Part shown: positions 43,076 to 56,250 of the stretch, one piece after another
Position numbering within the stretch: position 1 is the stretch's first letter
Layout: each line of letters begins with the position of its first letter
Assembly: GCA_022747635.1 (NCBI GenBank)
Contig: JAKTNV010000001.1
Span: 27,941,990-28,005,989 of the forward strand
Length of the DNA: 64,000 bases
Reading direction: 5' to 3'
Source: Hetaerina americana
Lineage: Eukaryota > Arthropoda > Insecta > Odonata > Calopterygidae
Notes under the pieces: generated by a model
Database searches by the model: none
Seen by the model: only the letters and a program-made list of their open reading frames with translations
What the model was told of the DNA's origin: nothing
Program-made: the position numbers and the translations under genes

Positions 43076-46000
43076 CAATAGTAAATTCCCCATCTAAAGT
43101 TAAAATACATATCGGATGAATATGCTGAAGTCATCGAAAGAAATATTTTGCGATGATACCAGTAATACGGACGATACATTTCCGTTCACAGTGAACCCAA
43201 CTCTTTCAATCTTACTTTTCCATGCTGCCTCGAAAGTTTCAACGGTAAGGTGAAGATGACTCCATGGTTGTTTTCCTCGATGTTCTCTCCCGTTCTCTCC
43301 ACTCCCCATCTCTCGCCCGAGTCCCTAAGTATGCCTTCCTTTCTTTCACACACAAGGGGCAGACCACAGAGTTCCAGTGGGGATAAAGAATCTCCCCACG
43401 GGTTTTCACATGCGACAGCCGCAAAGAGCGTGCCTGCACGGCGTCCTCGCTTCTATCCCCTTCTCTTCTCTGACAATTCTTCTTTCCCTTTAAATTCCCC
43501 CGGTCCCTTGCCGTCTCCTCCCTTTCCTTCCCGCCTCGTTTTCCTCGTCCGCACCATTTGTTCCAATCTCATTCCATTTCTGTTTCTGCTCTTACTCCTC
43601 CCTCATCCTTCTCGGTGCCACTTTTCACGACTTCGATCTTTTTTTCTGTTCCTTACCTCAAGGCCCGGCTCATGATCCCTTTGGCACCGCTTTCCAACCG
43701 ACATTACCACTCCCACTCGACAGTTCCCTTTTTACGGATTACGAAAGTACCGTCAAACTAGGATCATTTGGCCTTTCATTTATTTTTGTGGTTCTTAAGG
43801 GCCCGATTGAATGTTGTTTACGAGAGCAAAATCGTGGCAATGGGGTAGTGGGTGTGTGAACATGGTGGGGAATGGAGTGAAAGCGAGAGGGATAAGAAAG
43901 TTACGAGAGCGACGAGAGGAAATGGCTCGGGGACATCTATTTGAGAGATGAATGTCGGTCGGACACAGCATAGCTATCGAAGGTGACTCCGCGGAATCTA
44001 ATAACTCATGAAAAAATAACTTTTGCCCAAAGAAGAAGTGCGAAACTACCTTTCTTTCATCCTCTCAATTCTAGTATTACTTTTCAATTCCTATTCGAAG
44101 ATGTAGCTTTCTCTTTTTATTTTCATTGGGTATAAGGTACGCATTTTTCTCCAAAAGAATAATTAGAGTTATTTCCTTACAATTTTATTCGTCTGATGCA
44201 TTGGTTAAATGCCGCCCCCCAAATCTATTTTATCTAGTTTCTTTCTTTTTACGTGCCATTGCGTCCATTAGAAAATAGTCCGATGGTATCGACTGAAATA
44301 GCGTCCACTGTTGTGGACGGTATTTTTTTAGTGGGTCACATTTTTATAATCTGATACTAGAGGAAAAGGCCTCCAAGTGCGAAATCAGTGAACCAACCAG
44401 TATTTTCACTCATAACATATGAATCGGAAATATCCGCAATTGACGTCCTGTTATCCTCATACTTACATCGGAGACCCCGAAGAGGAAAATCCCTGATGAC
44501 CCAAAATATGCCTAAGAGTAGATGTTAACTTTTTGTCATTTTCATTTAAATATATATTTGTATCTACAGGTATAAACTTAAAGCGGATATTCTATAGAAA
44601 TTTTTCTCAATAAAATAAAAATAATTTTTTATGCATATGCTAAATTTGTGAATAAAAATGAAATATCTATCCAGTGTGCGATCCCATTTCATTAGACTTT
44701 TTAAGCGCGATTTAACTTATTTTTTGAGTCTGATTTATTCACCCCCATAATTTTTCTAGACGTTTAATGGTGGCTATATGTTTTCATTTGAACATCACTT
44801 GATGATACAATACACCTAAATCCCAGATATATTCCTAAAAATTCGTTCTCGCCTGAAATCGGTAGATACTCGTATCTACCTAACATTTTTTTTATGACAA
44901 GAGCAGCGGTGAAAAAGAAGAAACGCTCTACAAAACGATATCATTATCGACTTAAGAAATAATCTTTGTGCCTATTGATTATTATTTTCAAGCGACTTAT
45001 GCAAGATGCCAACAAATTAACTTTTCTACTTTGAAAAACATTTTTTAGTAGAATGGAAGGACTAGATCTTGAATGGACCGTTATTTCTCTGTTTCACGGA
45101 ATTCAATTTCTTTTATAAAATAAACTTCGTACAGGACCACTACCAAGGACAAACGACCACCGACATGTCCTTTTAAACGAAGCCAACCGACTGCTTCTTC
45201 CATTCAACATCCTCCGCGTTCTTCCTCCTCTGCATCCAATCTTTTCTTTACCTTTTATTCTTCGTTCTCTTCTCGTTACAACTTCTAATTCTCCTTCCGT
45301 TCCCCTCATCCGTCCTCCACTCTCAACAGCTTTCTCTGGCTCTCCATTTTGACAAGTTTCTCTCTCTCTCCCTCAACGAATTTCTTTTGTTCGGCCGTTG
45401 CAAGGCCCTCCAGTGGGGGAGCGGAGAGGGTAGGATTCTCTTCCAGAGCTCATTTCTTCGTCTCCTCGCTGGCATCGCGGAAAAAGGGGAAGAAAAACAA
45501 GGCTGGCAATGAAACCAACGAAATAGGGGTCGGAAAGCAGCGGAGGTGGCGTTTCCGCATTCTCTAGTTTAAAGAGCCAGCGAAGTCCTCCTCCGGGAGT
45601 TTTCCGCGCATAATGAATGGACTAAGTTCTGAACTACACGAAATTACAGAGCAATGGTCACAAACGGAGCCAATATTTTTTCCTTACGCATTCCACTCTT
45701 GTTAGGGCTTACAAATAGGGTCAAATTAGTAGTAATCTGTGTATTCACATGACCTCACTCATATGAAATATTTTATATTTTGAAAGAATCTTATACTTAA
45801 TGCTTTTGGAACAAGTCGTTAATGTTACAAACACGTTTCAATTTAATCCCAATTAAACAGTAAGACAGACGATGTCGCATTATCTCGTTTAAGACCCAAT
45901 TTCTTATGCCGTCGAGTTTTTCTACTGATCCCTAGATCGCATATCTCATTCCCATCAGCCAGTGGCTTTTTCTTTAAGAAAATACCGTGACCAGTAAAAA

Positions 46001-46369
46001 GATTCAATAGAAAAAGATCTTCCAAATTAAAATGTCCATATCAACATTCTCCGTAACCCGCAGTTTGTTTTTAGTAAGATGAATAAGGTCTCGAACTATA
46101 TCGATTAATTTCACGGTTAAACTTGTGTTTGACTCCATAAATTTAAAAATATCCCCTTATTTATTTAAAAAAGGAAAATACAATGTATATTTTAGTTAAA
46201 AACAGAAAAATTAATAAAAATCAGGAAAATTATAAGAATTTGCATTGGCCCAGAACATTCAGGCAATTTATTGGTATTTACCGGTAATGTTAAAATTTTA
46301 CTGTTTCTTCATCAAAACCTCATTTATTATATCATTATCATAATTATTTCAATCCTAGGATTGGTTTAC
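43075..46369. other. Unannotated stretch with two pyrimidine-rich islands
   Basis: 43240-43740 and 45100-45560 are CT- or mixed-skewed islands with low-complexity frames of up to 141 codons. The rest is AT-rich. GGTAGATACTCGTATCTACC at 44861-44880 is a 9+2+9 palindrome. No gene seen. Confidence 0.5.
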
Positions 46370-46950
46370 TGCAGCCCTTCATTCTACTCTATTTAATGCC
46401 AATTCCCTCAATACTTGATGTGTTCTCTGTTTTACGTCCTTCTTAATTTGTCCTGTGTACATGTCTCTTGGCCTTCCTCGTGGAATCTTTCCTTTCTTAT
46501 ATTCCTAATCAATCCATTTTGCCTCAATGTGTGTCCAATCCGTCTATTTCTTCTTTACCGTAGAGTTCTCCATATGGTCCTATTCTCTTCTGCTCTTCTA
46601 TATACTTCCTCATTCGTTATTTAGTCTGTCCATTTTGTCGTCATGAAGCCTCTGAAGCATGGTGCTGGAGGAACATTTATGAAGAATTCTCCTCCAGCAC
46701 CATGCTTCAAAGGCTTCTATTCTTCATTGGTCCACTTTTCCAATGTCTCAAGTCTCAGAACCATAGAGCGCCATTCTCCACACGCGAGTCTTAACGAATT
46801 GCTTCGTTGTTTCTAGCCTTATGTTCTTTGAACATGTTAATTGCTTCTTCTTCATGAATGACTTCTTAGCTGGGGATATTCTTTGCTTGATGTCAGTGGA
46901 ACTTCTTCCATCCCATGTTATGCTGCTGCCCATACAAGTACGCATATCAT
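46370..46950 (-). mobile_element. LINE ORF2 C-terminal fragment with internal inverted duplication
   Basis: The minus-strand translation reads GSSITWDGRSSTDIKQRI, then FMKKKQLTCSKNIRLETTKQ, FVKTRVWRMALYGSET, RIEAFEAWCWRRI, NEEVYRRAEENRTIWRTLR and RRIGHTLRQNGLIRNI, the post-RT region of RTE-like non-LTR elements, truncated before the palm on the 5' side. Stops and shifts are many. It is a different lineage from family L (LYGSET versus MYGAET; only loosely similar around these motifs). An inverted duplication of the EAFEAWCWRR-coding stretch (46645-46717) interrupts it. Confidence 0.75.
46645..46717. repeat. Hairpin from inverted duplication, 28-bp arms
   Basis: The left arm 46645-46672 (GAAGCCTCTGAAGCATGGTG...) and right arm 46690-46717 are reverse complements with one mismatch in 28 bp, separated by a 17-nt loop. 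The right arm encodes EAFEAWCWR of the LINE on the minus strand, so the left arm is the copied, inverted piece. Confidence 0.9.
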
Positions 46951-48934
46951 CGTGAATATTTTAATACAATTTTTACCCGTTGTTGGAGCTGTTTTCACAT
47001 GTTAATAACTTATTTCTTAACTCCACAAGAATAGATGAATAATTCTCGAACAGCTACCTATCTAGTCATTTTCGGCTTTCATGGCGTATTTTTTTCCTGT
47101 TGTGGAGGTTAAAATAAGTATCAATTAATATTTATATACATTAAATGGTTGCTCTAACTGAATTGAGGTAAAAGTTTAATACAAATAAAATAATTAGTTA
47201 CTGGTCCAAACTTTTTTTTGCCGAAAAGTCATACAAATATATAGCAATATGCTACGACTGTAAAAACACAATTCTTCTGAGGAAAGATTTGCGATTTCTT
47301 TTTTACTGATGACATGGAATTTTGGGAAAAAAATATTTTTCCCTCGATTATCGATGGGTTTTTGGAGTGAAAAACGTTAAAATCGCCGATATCATGCATA
47401 GGCAGGCACTGGAAATTGCATGCCGCTATTCCTTATCCGTTTCTTCTTGAGTTTTCGTCGCTTCCTATCCCCGGGCTGCCTTCTGTCCTCTTCTCCTCCC
47501 TCCTCCTCTCGCTCTGCCCCTCTTTCCCCCAACTCCCATTCCCTCTTCTCAAGAGCTAACACTGCGGACGCCGATCTCGACATTTCCACTCAAAATCTCC
47601 AGGCTGCGTCAGTATCCTCCCCTTTTGGCTCACTGATCCTCTCAAACAGGATAAGTGAGGCATGCGAGAGACAGAACTGTGTACGCGTATGTGAGTGACT
47701 TTGAGAGAGAGAAAGACGAATAGATCGATGTGCCGGGAGTAATATGGTATGGCATTCAGTCCTGGAAATAACCTTACTTTTTATGGGAAATCGCTTGGAT
47801 TAAATGGAGGGAAACTTTCAGAATGCCTTGCTAAGATGTGGATGGACATAGAATTAACACAAGTACAAAGAGATATCGTGTTTCAGGCAATTTTTATATC
47901 GGATATATTTGTTACAAGGCTAATAATGAACAAAAACTTTTCATTTTTGCATGAACGGCTGTGGGAGGTCTTTTTTGAAGGCTCAAAATAGATCAATGTG
48001 TTTGTAGAAATTAATACACCAGTTGTTACGTATGTTAAATTCCTCATCAGTGATGGATTCTTGTTTTATCAATTATATTATGTTCATGCATTCATTTACA
48101 TGAATTTATTTACATGAATTCATTTTCATCAATCGATTCTAAATTCAGAATCCTAAGTATTTTCAATAACATATTAGCTTCTTATCCATCAGGTATTATT
48201 TTCTGCTAGTTTTCGACATCTCCAAAATATTTGCTCTGCAAACAATAGTATTGCACCAACATATTGATAGAGGGCAAAAGATAAGGTAAGAATAAAATTA
48301 ACCCGCATATTGATGGAAAACGCAAGACCTGTTCAATGACATCTAATCAGTTGACTTTAAAATAAATCATTTCAGTCTATCCATAAATTATTCTTTGTTT
48401 GGGACAGAGATTTAGGGCTCTTCAATCGTGGGAGAATGGAGGATTCTGGGCAAATTAATGACGGCCTTTTTCTCTCTATGGCAAAATTGATGTTTTCCAT
48501 CTCTCCACATGTCAGTCTAATTTGTTGATGCCTTTTTGCCGTAATTGCTTTTCTTGTGGTAGTGCGAGGTTGAGTTGATGAATGCAGAGTTATTGATGGA
48601 GAAGATAATACATTTAAATGCAAAAACATATATTGACATTTTCAAGTTACTGATGTTTACGCAAAATGACCAATTCAAGTAGGTGATTGTAATCAATGAT
48701 CCCATATGCAGTGTAAGAATGTTAAAGGTATGCTCTATGAGAATCGGAAAGAAATATGAATTGTATGAGGTAGTATGCATTTACCATCCATAATACTCTC
48801 TGAGCTATTTTTGGATTCCAGGTTACAATAGATTTACTGTTACTAAATAATTCATAATATACTACCTCATTTTTTTTCTTGAAAAAGTTGGAAAGAAGTA
48901 GAAGAATTTGTAATATTTCCATATAAAATCATGT

Positions 48935-49002
48935 CATCTTGAACATTCATCTTGAACATTTCATCTTGAACATTTCATCTTGAACATTTCATCTTGAACA
49001 TC
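48935..49002 (+). repeat. Minisatellite, TCATCTTGAACAT x5
   Basis: Five copies of TCATCTTGAACAT with a 13-14 bp period and almost no divergence, starting at 48935, 48948, 48962, 48976 and 48990. Low divergence points to recent expansion by slippage. Confidence 0.95.
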
Positions 49003-51204
49003 TTCAACAATTTTGTGAGGGGTTTTATCTGCTAGTTACTAGACCTAAACGAGACCGTCCACCGTATTTACATCTTGAAAATGAAATTCCTTTATTAGAA
49101 TGATCATGAATTTTGTTTTTTTGGGGAAATGTAAACAAGTAGTTTGAAAGTTATTTTTTATTTTCTCAAGATGAAATATGACCGGCAGAACATGATTTTT
49201 AGGATTTGAAGCTAGATTGTACCTCTTTATTTTAGCTTTGCTTCATTTTTATTTTGATGTTACCCTGCTTAAATTCTTTTCCAACGATGAGAAACATTCA
49301 CTAGTGTCTCCAGGCTGCGACTAAAACTAAAACTTTTTTGAAAATGGTATAAATATTTTAGCGATAGTAATGTTCATGATTAGGCAATTTTTCCGTTTGT
49401 CCACAGAGATACTAAAATTAGATTTCCATAATTTTCCTGCACTTTTGTGGCATGCACAGTCGATGAGAGTGGCTCTGCTCTCTGTGCGGCTTTTAAAATC
49501 GGGTTCATAAAAATGAGGGCAATTGAAAATACTTCAGAGAGACTTATGTTGAAGTCCTTCAAACTCTTCGAACTTTTTCATGTAGAAATCAATATCTCAC
49601 CTCGATCCAACTTTTCTCTTGACATGACCACTGCGAAATGCTTATATGATGGTAACGTGTGTACCAAGACCAAAGGTTTAAGTTGAGAAAGATTTAGTAA
49701 TGGCAAGAAAAGCTGAGTTCGGAATGCAATCTGGCTGAAGTAAGGTTACAGAATAGATTAAAGCGGGAGAATATCCAGAGAAGGAGAGGGGTTTAAGCAA
49801 GTTCAAAAACTTGCCTTTGAGAATGACAGAATGCTTGAGAACTAGTTAGTTTCATACCGGGGACTTCACGGTCTCCTCGAATTCAAGGACCTCTTCATAT
49901 TTTTGTGTGCGATTAAGTGCGGTAAGCTCAAGTTTTAAGATCCACATTCATTTTAGGCATCATATAACGCTCGCTACCAATTGCGGCATATTTTATTCGT
50001 CTCCTTTAGAAGGAAGAGCTACTGTCGACAGCGAATGCCACAAAATGTGCTGGGGAATTATGACTCTCTTATTCTAGGGTTTCTCTGATCATTGCTTCTT
50101 CTACATGTAATTAATTACTCTCAGTCCCAATATTTATAACTAAGTTTATATTAAAATAATTAATAAACTATAAATCAATGTCAAATTATTTTATTATTAT
50201 TTTGCTAAAGATAATTGCAACGCACCACAGCGTTGATTGCCAGGTTCTGGTAACAAAGGAGGAAGGGAAAATACAGAAATGTCTCTGTTTTTATTGAAGC
50301 TATATTTAAAGTTTTTATATTAATTCATAAATGGCATTTCTCTTCATTCTTTATTGTTATATTTTTTAAACCGAGTATAATTCCTCACGCATCAAGGTTT
50401 CAACATATTTGGTGTCAATAGTTAGCTCTTCAACCCATGTTTTATCAAAAATTATCAGTGGGTGATATCCACTCTTTTCCCGATTTGAAAAATACATTCT
50501 GGAATAAAAATTAAGAATAAATCCTAAAATAATTTTCTGATTGATTACCAAAAAATGCATACAAACAAGAATCAATGGTAATGAATAATTAAAATGCCTA
50601 ATTAGTATTTATAATTAACTAATGAGGAAAAATTATTTGGAATCAAGACATTTAAGATCGATGTAGCGTTGATGAAACTGGGTCTAACTAATTTAATTTA
50701 AGATGTGAGTTATGATGAAGGAGTTACTGATAAAATTAAAAGCACAGGCTTCATTTCACAATAGATTTAATTAGCTACCGTCATTGGATTCAACTCTTAG
50801 AATGTATATACATTTTCAAAAACAGTTTTCAGTTTCATGTACCCACACGTTTCGTCGGTCACTCCGCAACAATCTTAACGGAAATTTCTCATGCAAGTAT
50901 TTTCTATGCCACTGTTAGATTATGGGTGGATAATGGCTTAATTCACACTACTGCTCTGCATATACGTCTTAATTATTTATTACGCTGCATACTAGCCAGG
51001 TTTTCAAACAAATCGGAATTTAATCTTTTATTTGATATCCTTAAGTAGGAGATTTAGCTGCCGTATTCATGAATTAAGTTGGTTACCTTTTAATTCTACA
51101 GATGATAAATTTAACTTGTCAATTGGCGTAGTTAAATACAGCATATTGTCAGACCGTGAGAATTCATAAGCCAAAATAAATCGCAATTAACTTTGATTAT
51201 AGAA

Positions 51205-51290
51205 AACCTGGTATATGAAGTAGTTCGTTCACAATACGTAGAATCCGCGGCTCGATTCCCGATTTATTTGAGCATCCTTCCGTGAGAATT
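51205..51290 (+). repeat. Possible tRNA-like SINE head
   Basis: GGCTCGATTCC at 51249-51259 resembles a B box, with an A-box-like TAGTTCGTTCA about 20 nt upstream. No second copy and no defined body were found. A chance match is quite possible. Confidence 0.25.
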
Positions 51291-54200
51291 AAACTTTCAT
51301 TAAGAAAAAAAATTGTCCCAACCCATTTTTGAACTGAATAGTAGGAAGAGTTCAGGTAGGAATCAGGATCAATCAGAGAGAGTGAGTGACACAGAAGCCA
51401 GAGGAACGCGTCCTTCTCACCTCGGTCACTCCGGCCTGTCGGCGTCGCATGAATTTATGCATAGGTCGCCCGCCACTTAGCGTTTCGGGCGTGGACATGC
51501 GGAGTGGTGGCGAGGTCGCAGCCGCTTTAATCGAGAGAGAACCGCGTGCCTAAAGCACCGGATGAAACCGAACGACCTGACGCCCTTCTCTGGCAGGAGA
51601 AAGCGTGCTCACGCTTGTCAGGCGAAGGGCCTCTCAACGTGCCCTTTTCAATCTGCACGGTTACAACGGAATCGCCTTCCTCACGGCATCAATTTGCATC
51701 CACGGGGAGATTTTTAGCGGCAGACTCTGCTTTTCCAGTCTCTAGGGAATCCGAAATCATTGAGGAGAAGCAAGGAAATTCAAATTCACGCTCAACCCAA
51801 GGACATTTTCCCCAGATCGAGTATCTACTTTTATCGCGAGACGATTTCCAAAAAGCTCCAAGGTAGAGATATGAAATGGAGGGATCATTTCGACTACGGT
51901 ATTTTGCCTCCCTTATGGTGACGTTCCAATAGAAGTTTCAGAAATATATCAGTAAAGATTTTTTTATGATGGCATTAATTTTCCCGTGGCGTAAACAATA
52001 TTTAAAGGATATGCTGTTTATCGCAAAAAATCGTACTACCGCAATCAATTTATTATGCCCGTCCTTACGTTAACTCTATTCAGCTTAGTTTATATGTTCT
52101 TTTTTTCGGAAAAGTTTTTTTATTGTAATTCAGTTCACTACTTAATGTGAATCCTCAATCGTTTTCTCTTCAGTTTCTTCAATCTTGTAAAACTCATGAT
52201 TTTATGAACGTAGCTTAGCTATATTCACGGAAAGTAAAAAAATAGCCCCTCGCAAATCCAATTATTCCACGCCAAGCGGGCAAATATTTCATTGAGATTA
52301 GGCGGTTGTGAGAGTGAAGAGCTTTCTGTAATACAGTGAAAGAGCCGTCAAGGTTGAGATAGCCACAAGATTATCCATCAAAATAAGAATTGTTCATTCG
52401 TCATGAAAGACTTGCTAAAACATTTTCTAAATTATTTTCTAAATGCATAATTCAAGTACACGAAGTATGAATGGGTGACTGCCATTAGAGTTATGTTACA
52501 GTTGATTATCAATGTACTTATATCAGCAAGAAAAAATACTGTAATCGCCTTTGCGTTGATGTTCAGAATTCAAGAGTGTAAGTTTAACAGTTAGAAATGT
52601 ATTCCATAATTTTAATATTAAAATTAGGTCAAGGTTCTCTAATTATATTGATGGTTGCTCTCATAATTGAATTATGTTTTCAATATAGACTAAAAATGGC
52701 CGTAAGACATCTTTTTAGACGTGAATCGTAAAACACTACGAATAAGTTTATCGCAATATTTTAATTAAAGGAATAGTTTTCTCACCTCAGCTGCTGGGGA
52801 ATTGGCAAAATTACCGTTCAACTTTTTGTCAGGTGTACCAGCTGTATATTTCTGTAGAGGAGCCTGGGCACCTTAAACTTTCTCCCTTTCGTATCCCACT
52901 AATGTTAGGGTTTCCGGTGTCGGATGCTGCGGTCGGAAAACCCAGAAAACCGAGAAGTATGCGCTTTCTCTGCTTCGGAGCGATTTCGTGTGAAGTTCGG
53001 AGAGCATTTTGCTGCCACACACAGAAGTCCTTACGAATTAGATTTGATGCTAAATTGCTATCCTGATTAATCTCTCAAAGAGAAAGGCGTGCGGGTTCGC
53101 CAGTTAACACGAAAAATTTTCCCGCGTTCCATCGTGATTCGTTTGAGGAAACTCGGAGGGCAAAGTTGGTTAGATTATTTTTCTCAAAAGAATCATCGGT
53201 ATCCATTTTCCGGGTGGATTATAGTAGTCAAGGAATAAATAATAAAAAATTCCAAAAAATTGAAATGAATTTCTTCAAAACCATTTCCTATTAAATCTTG
53301 GCTCTTTGGTCTTACTCAGGCATTTACCGTTACGGAGTAAGGTTCTGAAAGAACTGACAAAGGAAGATAAATACGAAGTAATGAACATTTAGGGCTTGAA
53401 AGCGGTCCTTTTCGTCAGCGGAATAATGTATGTCCGCGTGTACCTATCTGTGTTCCGCCATATTTAACACGTCAGAGTGAATTTGGCAAAAGTTATACAT
53501 TAAAGATGATTGAATAGATTCTTATGGTGAAAATGGGAAATTGAATAGGTCGCCCTCCATCACCTCTTAGAATTTTGATAAATAACCGAACGAAGGAGAG
53601 GAATCACTCTTTATATTAGAATATTTCCTTATGGAATGAGCTGTGTTTCAATAAAAATAATTATTAAATTAATATTATGTCCTCATTTCTTACATTGCTT
53701 GTTAACAATACAATGGAAATATGCAACAAATAGTACGCAAAAGCTACAAATAGCGACGTTAGTTTTGTGTATCTCAATGCAAAGACAGCAGAATTGATTT
53801 TAACGATTGAGACTTTTGAATATTTATATGGCCTAAACTTCTCAGAGAATACATTGCAGTGATGAAACAGTTCACGCATTGCGTCTGCGAAGATCTTTTA
53901 CGGCTTTTCGATTAAATTCTTGTAGTTCATACAATCAAGGACTTTTTGAAATTAATATTTTTTCCCAACTCCCAAAAAAAGTTGCAAGGTGTCCAATTCA
54001 ACTATTTAATCCTCAAATCTGAAGCGGTTAGCAAAGCTAAATAATTACGTTGTTCGCGCAGACTTATTACTGGCGGACTTTGTTAAAAATCACTACCCAA
54101 CTAAGTACCTGAACTGTATCATAGCTTCTAGGCCACCTTCGCACCAATTAGCTAAAAAATATTGTCATCGTTATTGTTACACGATATCTCATTGATTAAA

Positions 54201-54321
54201 CACGAAAGATATTCAAACGAATACATTGAATGATAATAAATTGCGAAGCATTCACGGGAGCATCAGGTAATCCTCGTATTGATGCAACGCGTATACATTT
54301 ACGTTCATTCGAGACACAACC

Positions 54322-54362
54322 CTACTAGAGGTTACCCTACTAGAGGTTACTCTACTAGAGGT
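54322..54362 (+). repeat. Short tandem repeat CTACTAGAGGTTACC
   Basis: About 2.7 copies with a 15-bp period at 54322, 54337 and 54352; the copies differ by a single base in the second linker. Confidence 0.9.
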
Positions 54363-55774
54363 CCCTGCTGACATTTTCAGAGAAAATAAAAAAGCCCAAG
54401 GTTAAGCCTATAAATATAGTTAGCATCTATATACCTCAGCAGGTTTTTCCGTGGTCAGATTTACGTTTCTACAAGTCAAGCGCGTTTATCTGATAGGTTG
54501 AATGCATGTATGAGAAACAAAAAAAAATGATCTTTTGAAAAATGTGCCTTGTGTATTCACAAAAATATATGACTTACTCGGAGATTTTGTGATTTATTGA
54601 ACATTGACACATTTAAGTAGTTGTTTTTTTAAAATTAAATCCACCTGAACCATTATTTCCTGGGGTGCAATAATAGGATGTCAGGATACTTAATCAATCA
54701 TGAGGTTCCATTGCCTCCTGCCCGCAAAGTTTAAATTAGAATGGAAGTAAAAAAGTGTTCATTCAGTGTACTTCTATTTGGCGTATTCCACTGAAACTCA
54801 GCCAACACCCATATTCGTTACTATCCTTTTCGTTCCCTCTCTTTTTTATTTCCATATCTTTTGTTGCCATTGATTCAAATATTTAAATGAGCAGCTGTCC
54901 AGTTCACTTCGGCATTGTGCATCACAGACCTCGCATTTAAAATTGGCGTGTATGGACCGTAATTTCCATCATGATCCGTGAACGAAATGTTTTTCTAACT
55001 AGGCTTCAGGTATATTTCATTATCATGTCTCTAATTAACTAGCACTCTTCTCCAACGGTTATATTATGCTATATCCCCACCAATAATTGCGTTTGAACAA
55101 TTACGTGGTGGGTATGACTGATTAGGATGATTAGGGATGAGGTCTATGTAAGTTTCAGCGTAGAGAATTTTCATTTTGATGCAATGTTTTTATCAGAGTT
55201 TATTTGGCTTCCAAAGAAGTGAAGGAAATTTCCTGCCTTTATTGAAAAGTGAATATTTTGATATTATCTCTGCCAACAGTACTGAATTCAGAGGAATGTG
55301 TATGTACTCTCTATGCATTTATCACTTCTCTCTCTAAAGAATGTGAGGATATAAATGGCGTTATGTGAACAAAATGGCTATATAAAAACAAGTATGAATT
55401 AAAACATCATTTATATACATGTGCATCAAATTTCACTCCTACTCACATTACATACATTTGCGTATTCCGGTGCAACCATACGTATGCGTAGAATAAATGA
55501 GGTCTCACTTTTTTGTTCATTTTGAATGAATGGATGAAAGTCGAACAACCAACAACGACATATGAGAGAAGAGCTATTGGTTTGATCAATAATAATAAGT
55601 AAGGAGATATTACGATAGTGCGGTTATATATGAATGTGAAATGTGATGCTATGAAGAATAGTTCAGATTTAGAAATTCCAAGGTTAAAAAAAGAAAATAG
55701 AAACAAACAATACTATAGGGAGAAATAGCATTCCTCTATAATCACTCAAAAGTTAAGAAAAGAAGGTAGAGTAG

Positions 55775-56250
55775 AGTTCTAAGGACCCATTCGTAGCGTT
55801 TATCGTATGAGGGAGAGATTTGGCCCGAAGGGTTCATCTATCAATATTTGAAAAAGGTTAAAGTCGAGGCATGTAAGAACTTTTGGGCCATAAGAGTATT
55901 TTCGTATTCATCAAAGGTAGTCCTGGGGTCAACAACATAAGGATAAAGATGCCGAATGATTACTTAGTGGACAATCAAATTGGGCTTAGAAAGTAATTCA
56001 TGTCATAGGTGCCGTGAGGTCACTGATAGCAAGTAGTTTAGATCACAACCAGGCTGTAGGATTTGTTTGTTTCGAAGGCCACGAGAAGGCACTTGACAGA
56101 GTGTACTGCACACAATTAATGGTCGCTGTATGTACATATGATAGAACTTCTCCGAAACCTATTCGTCTCAGACTACATGGTTATGCTCGAGTATTCAGAA
56201 CGAGTGTAGACAGAGGAAAATTAAACAGGAGGATTGTGAGGCAGAAGGAC
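55775..56250 (+). mobile_element. LINE family L, copy C (heavily decayed RT piece)
   Basis: Plus-strand fragments align in order with copy B: IRSVYR and IWPEGF, then KKVKVEA, SYSSKVVLG, then LIASSLDHNQAVGFVCFEGH and EKALDRVYCTQLM, the counterpart of the RT motif A region (IEHNQEVFACFVDFETAFDR in copy B). Many frameshifts and stops. Copies A and B diverge less from each other than either does from this one, so it is probably older. Confidence 0.7.

Larger units (their letters stand above)
46951..55774. other. Long unannotated stretch
   Basis: No transposon or gene recognised. 47410-47700 is a CT-rich island. 51390-51860 and 52840-53060 are less AT-rich, with frames of up to 106 codons that match nothing I know. 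The rest is AT-rich, with many chance frames of 60-90 codons. Confidence 0.5.

Noticed and set aside
42762..43179. Open frames encoding Ile/Tyr repeats
   Set aside because: Translation of (TA)n microsatellites, not protein.
44861..44880. 20-bp palindrome GGTAGATACTCGTATCTACC
   Set aside because: Short arms (9 bp); expected a few times by chance in AT-rich DNA of this length.
48935..49002. CRISPR-like array
   Set aside because: Direct tandem copies with no unique spacers, in a eukaryotic context.
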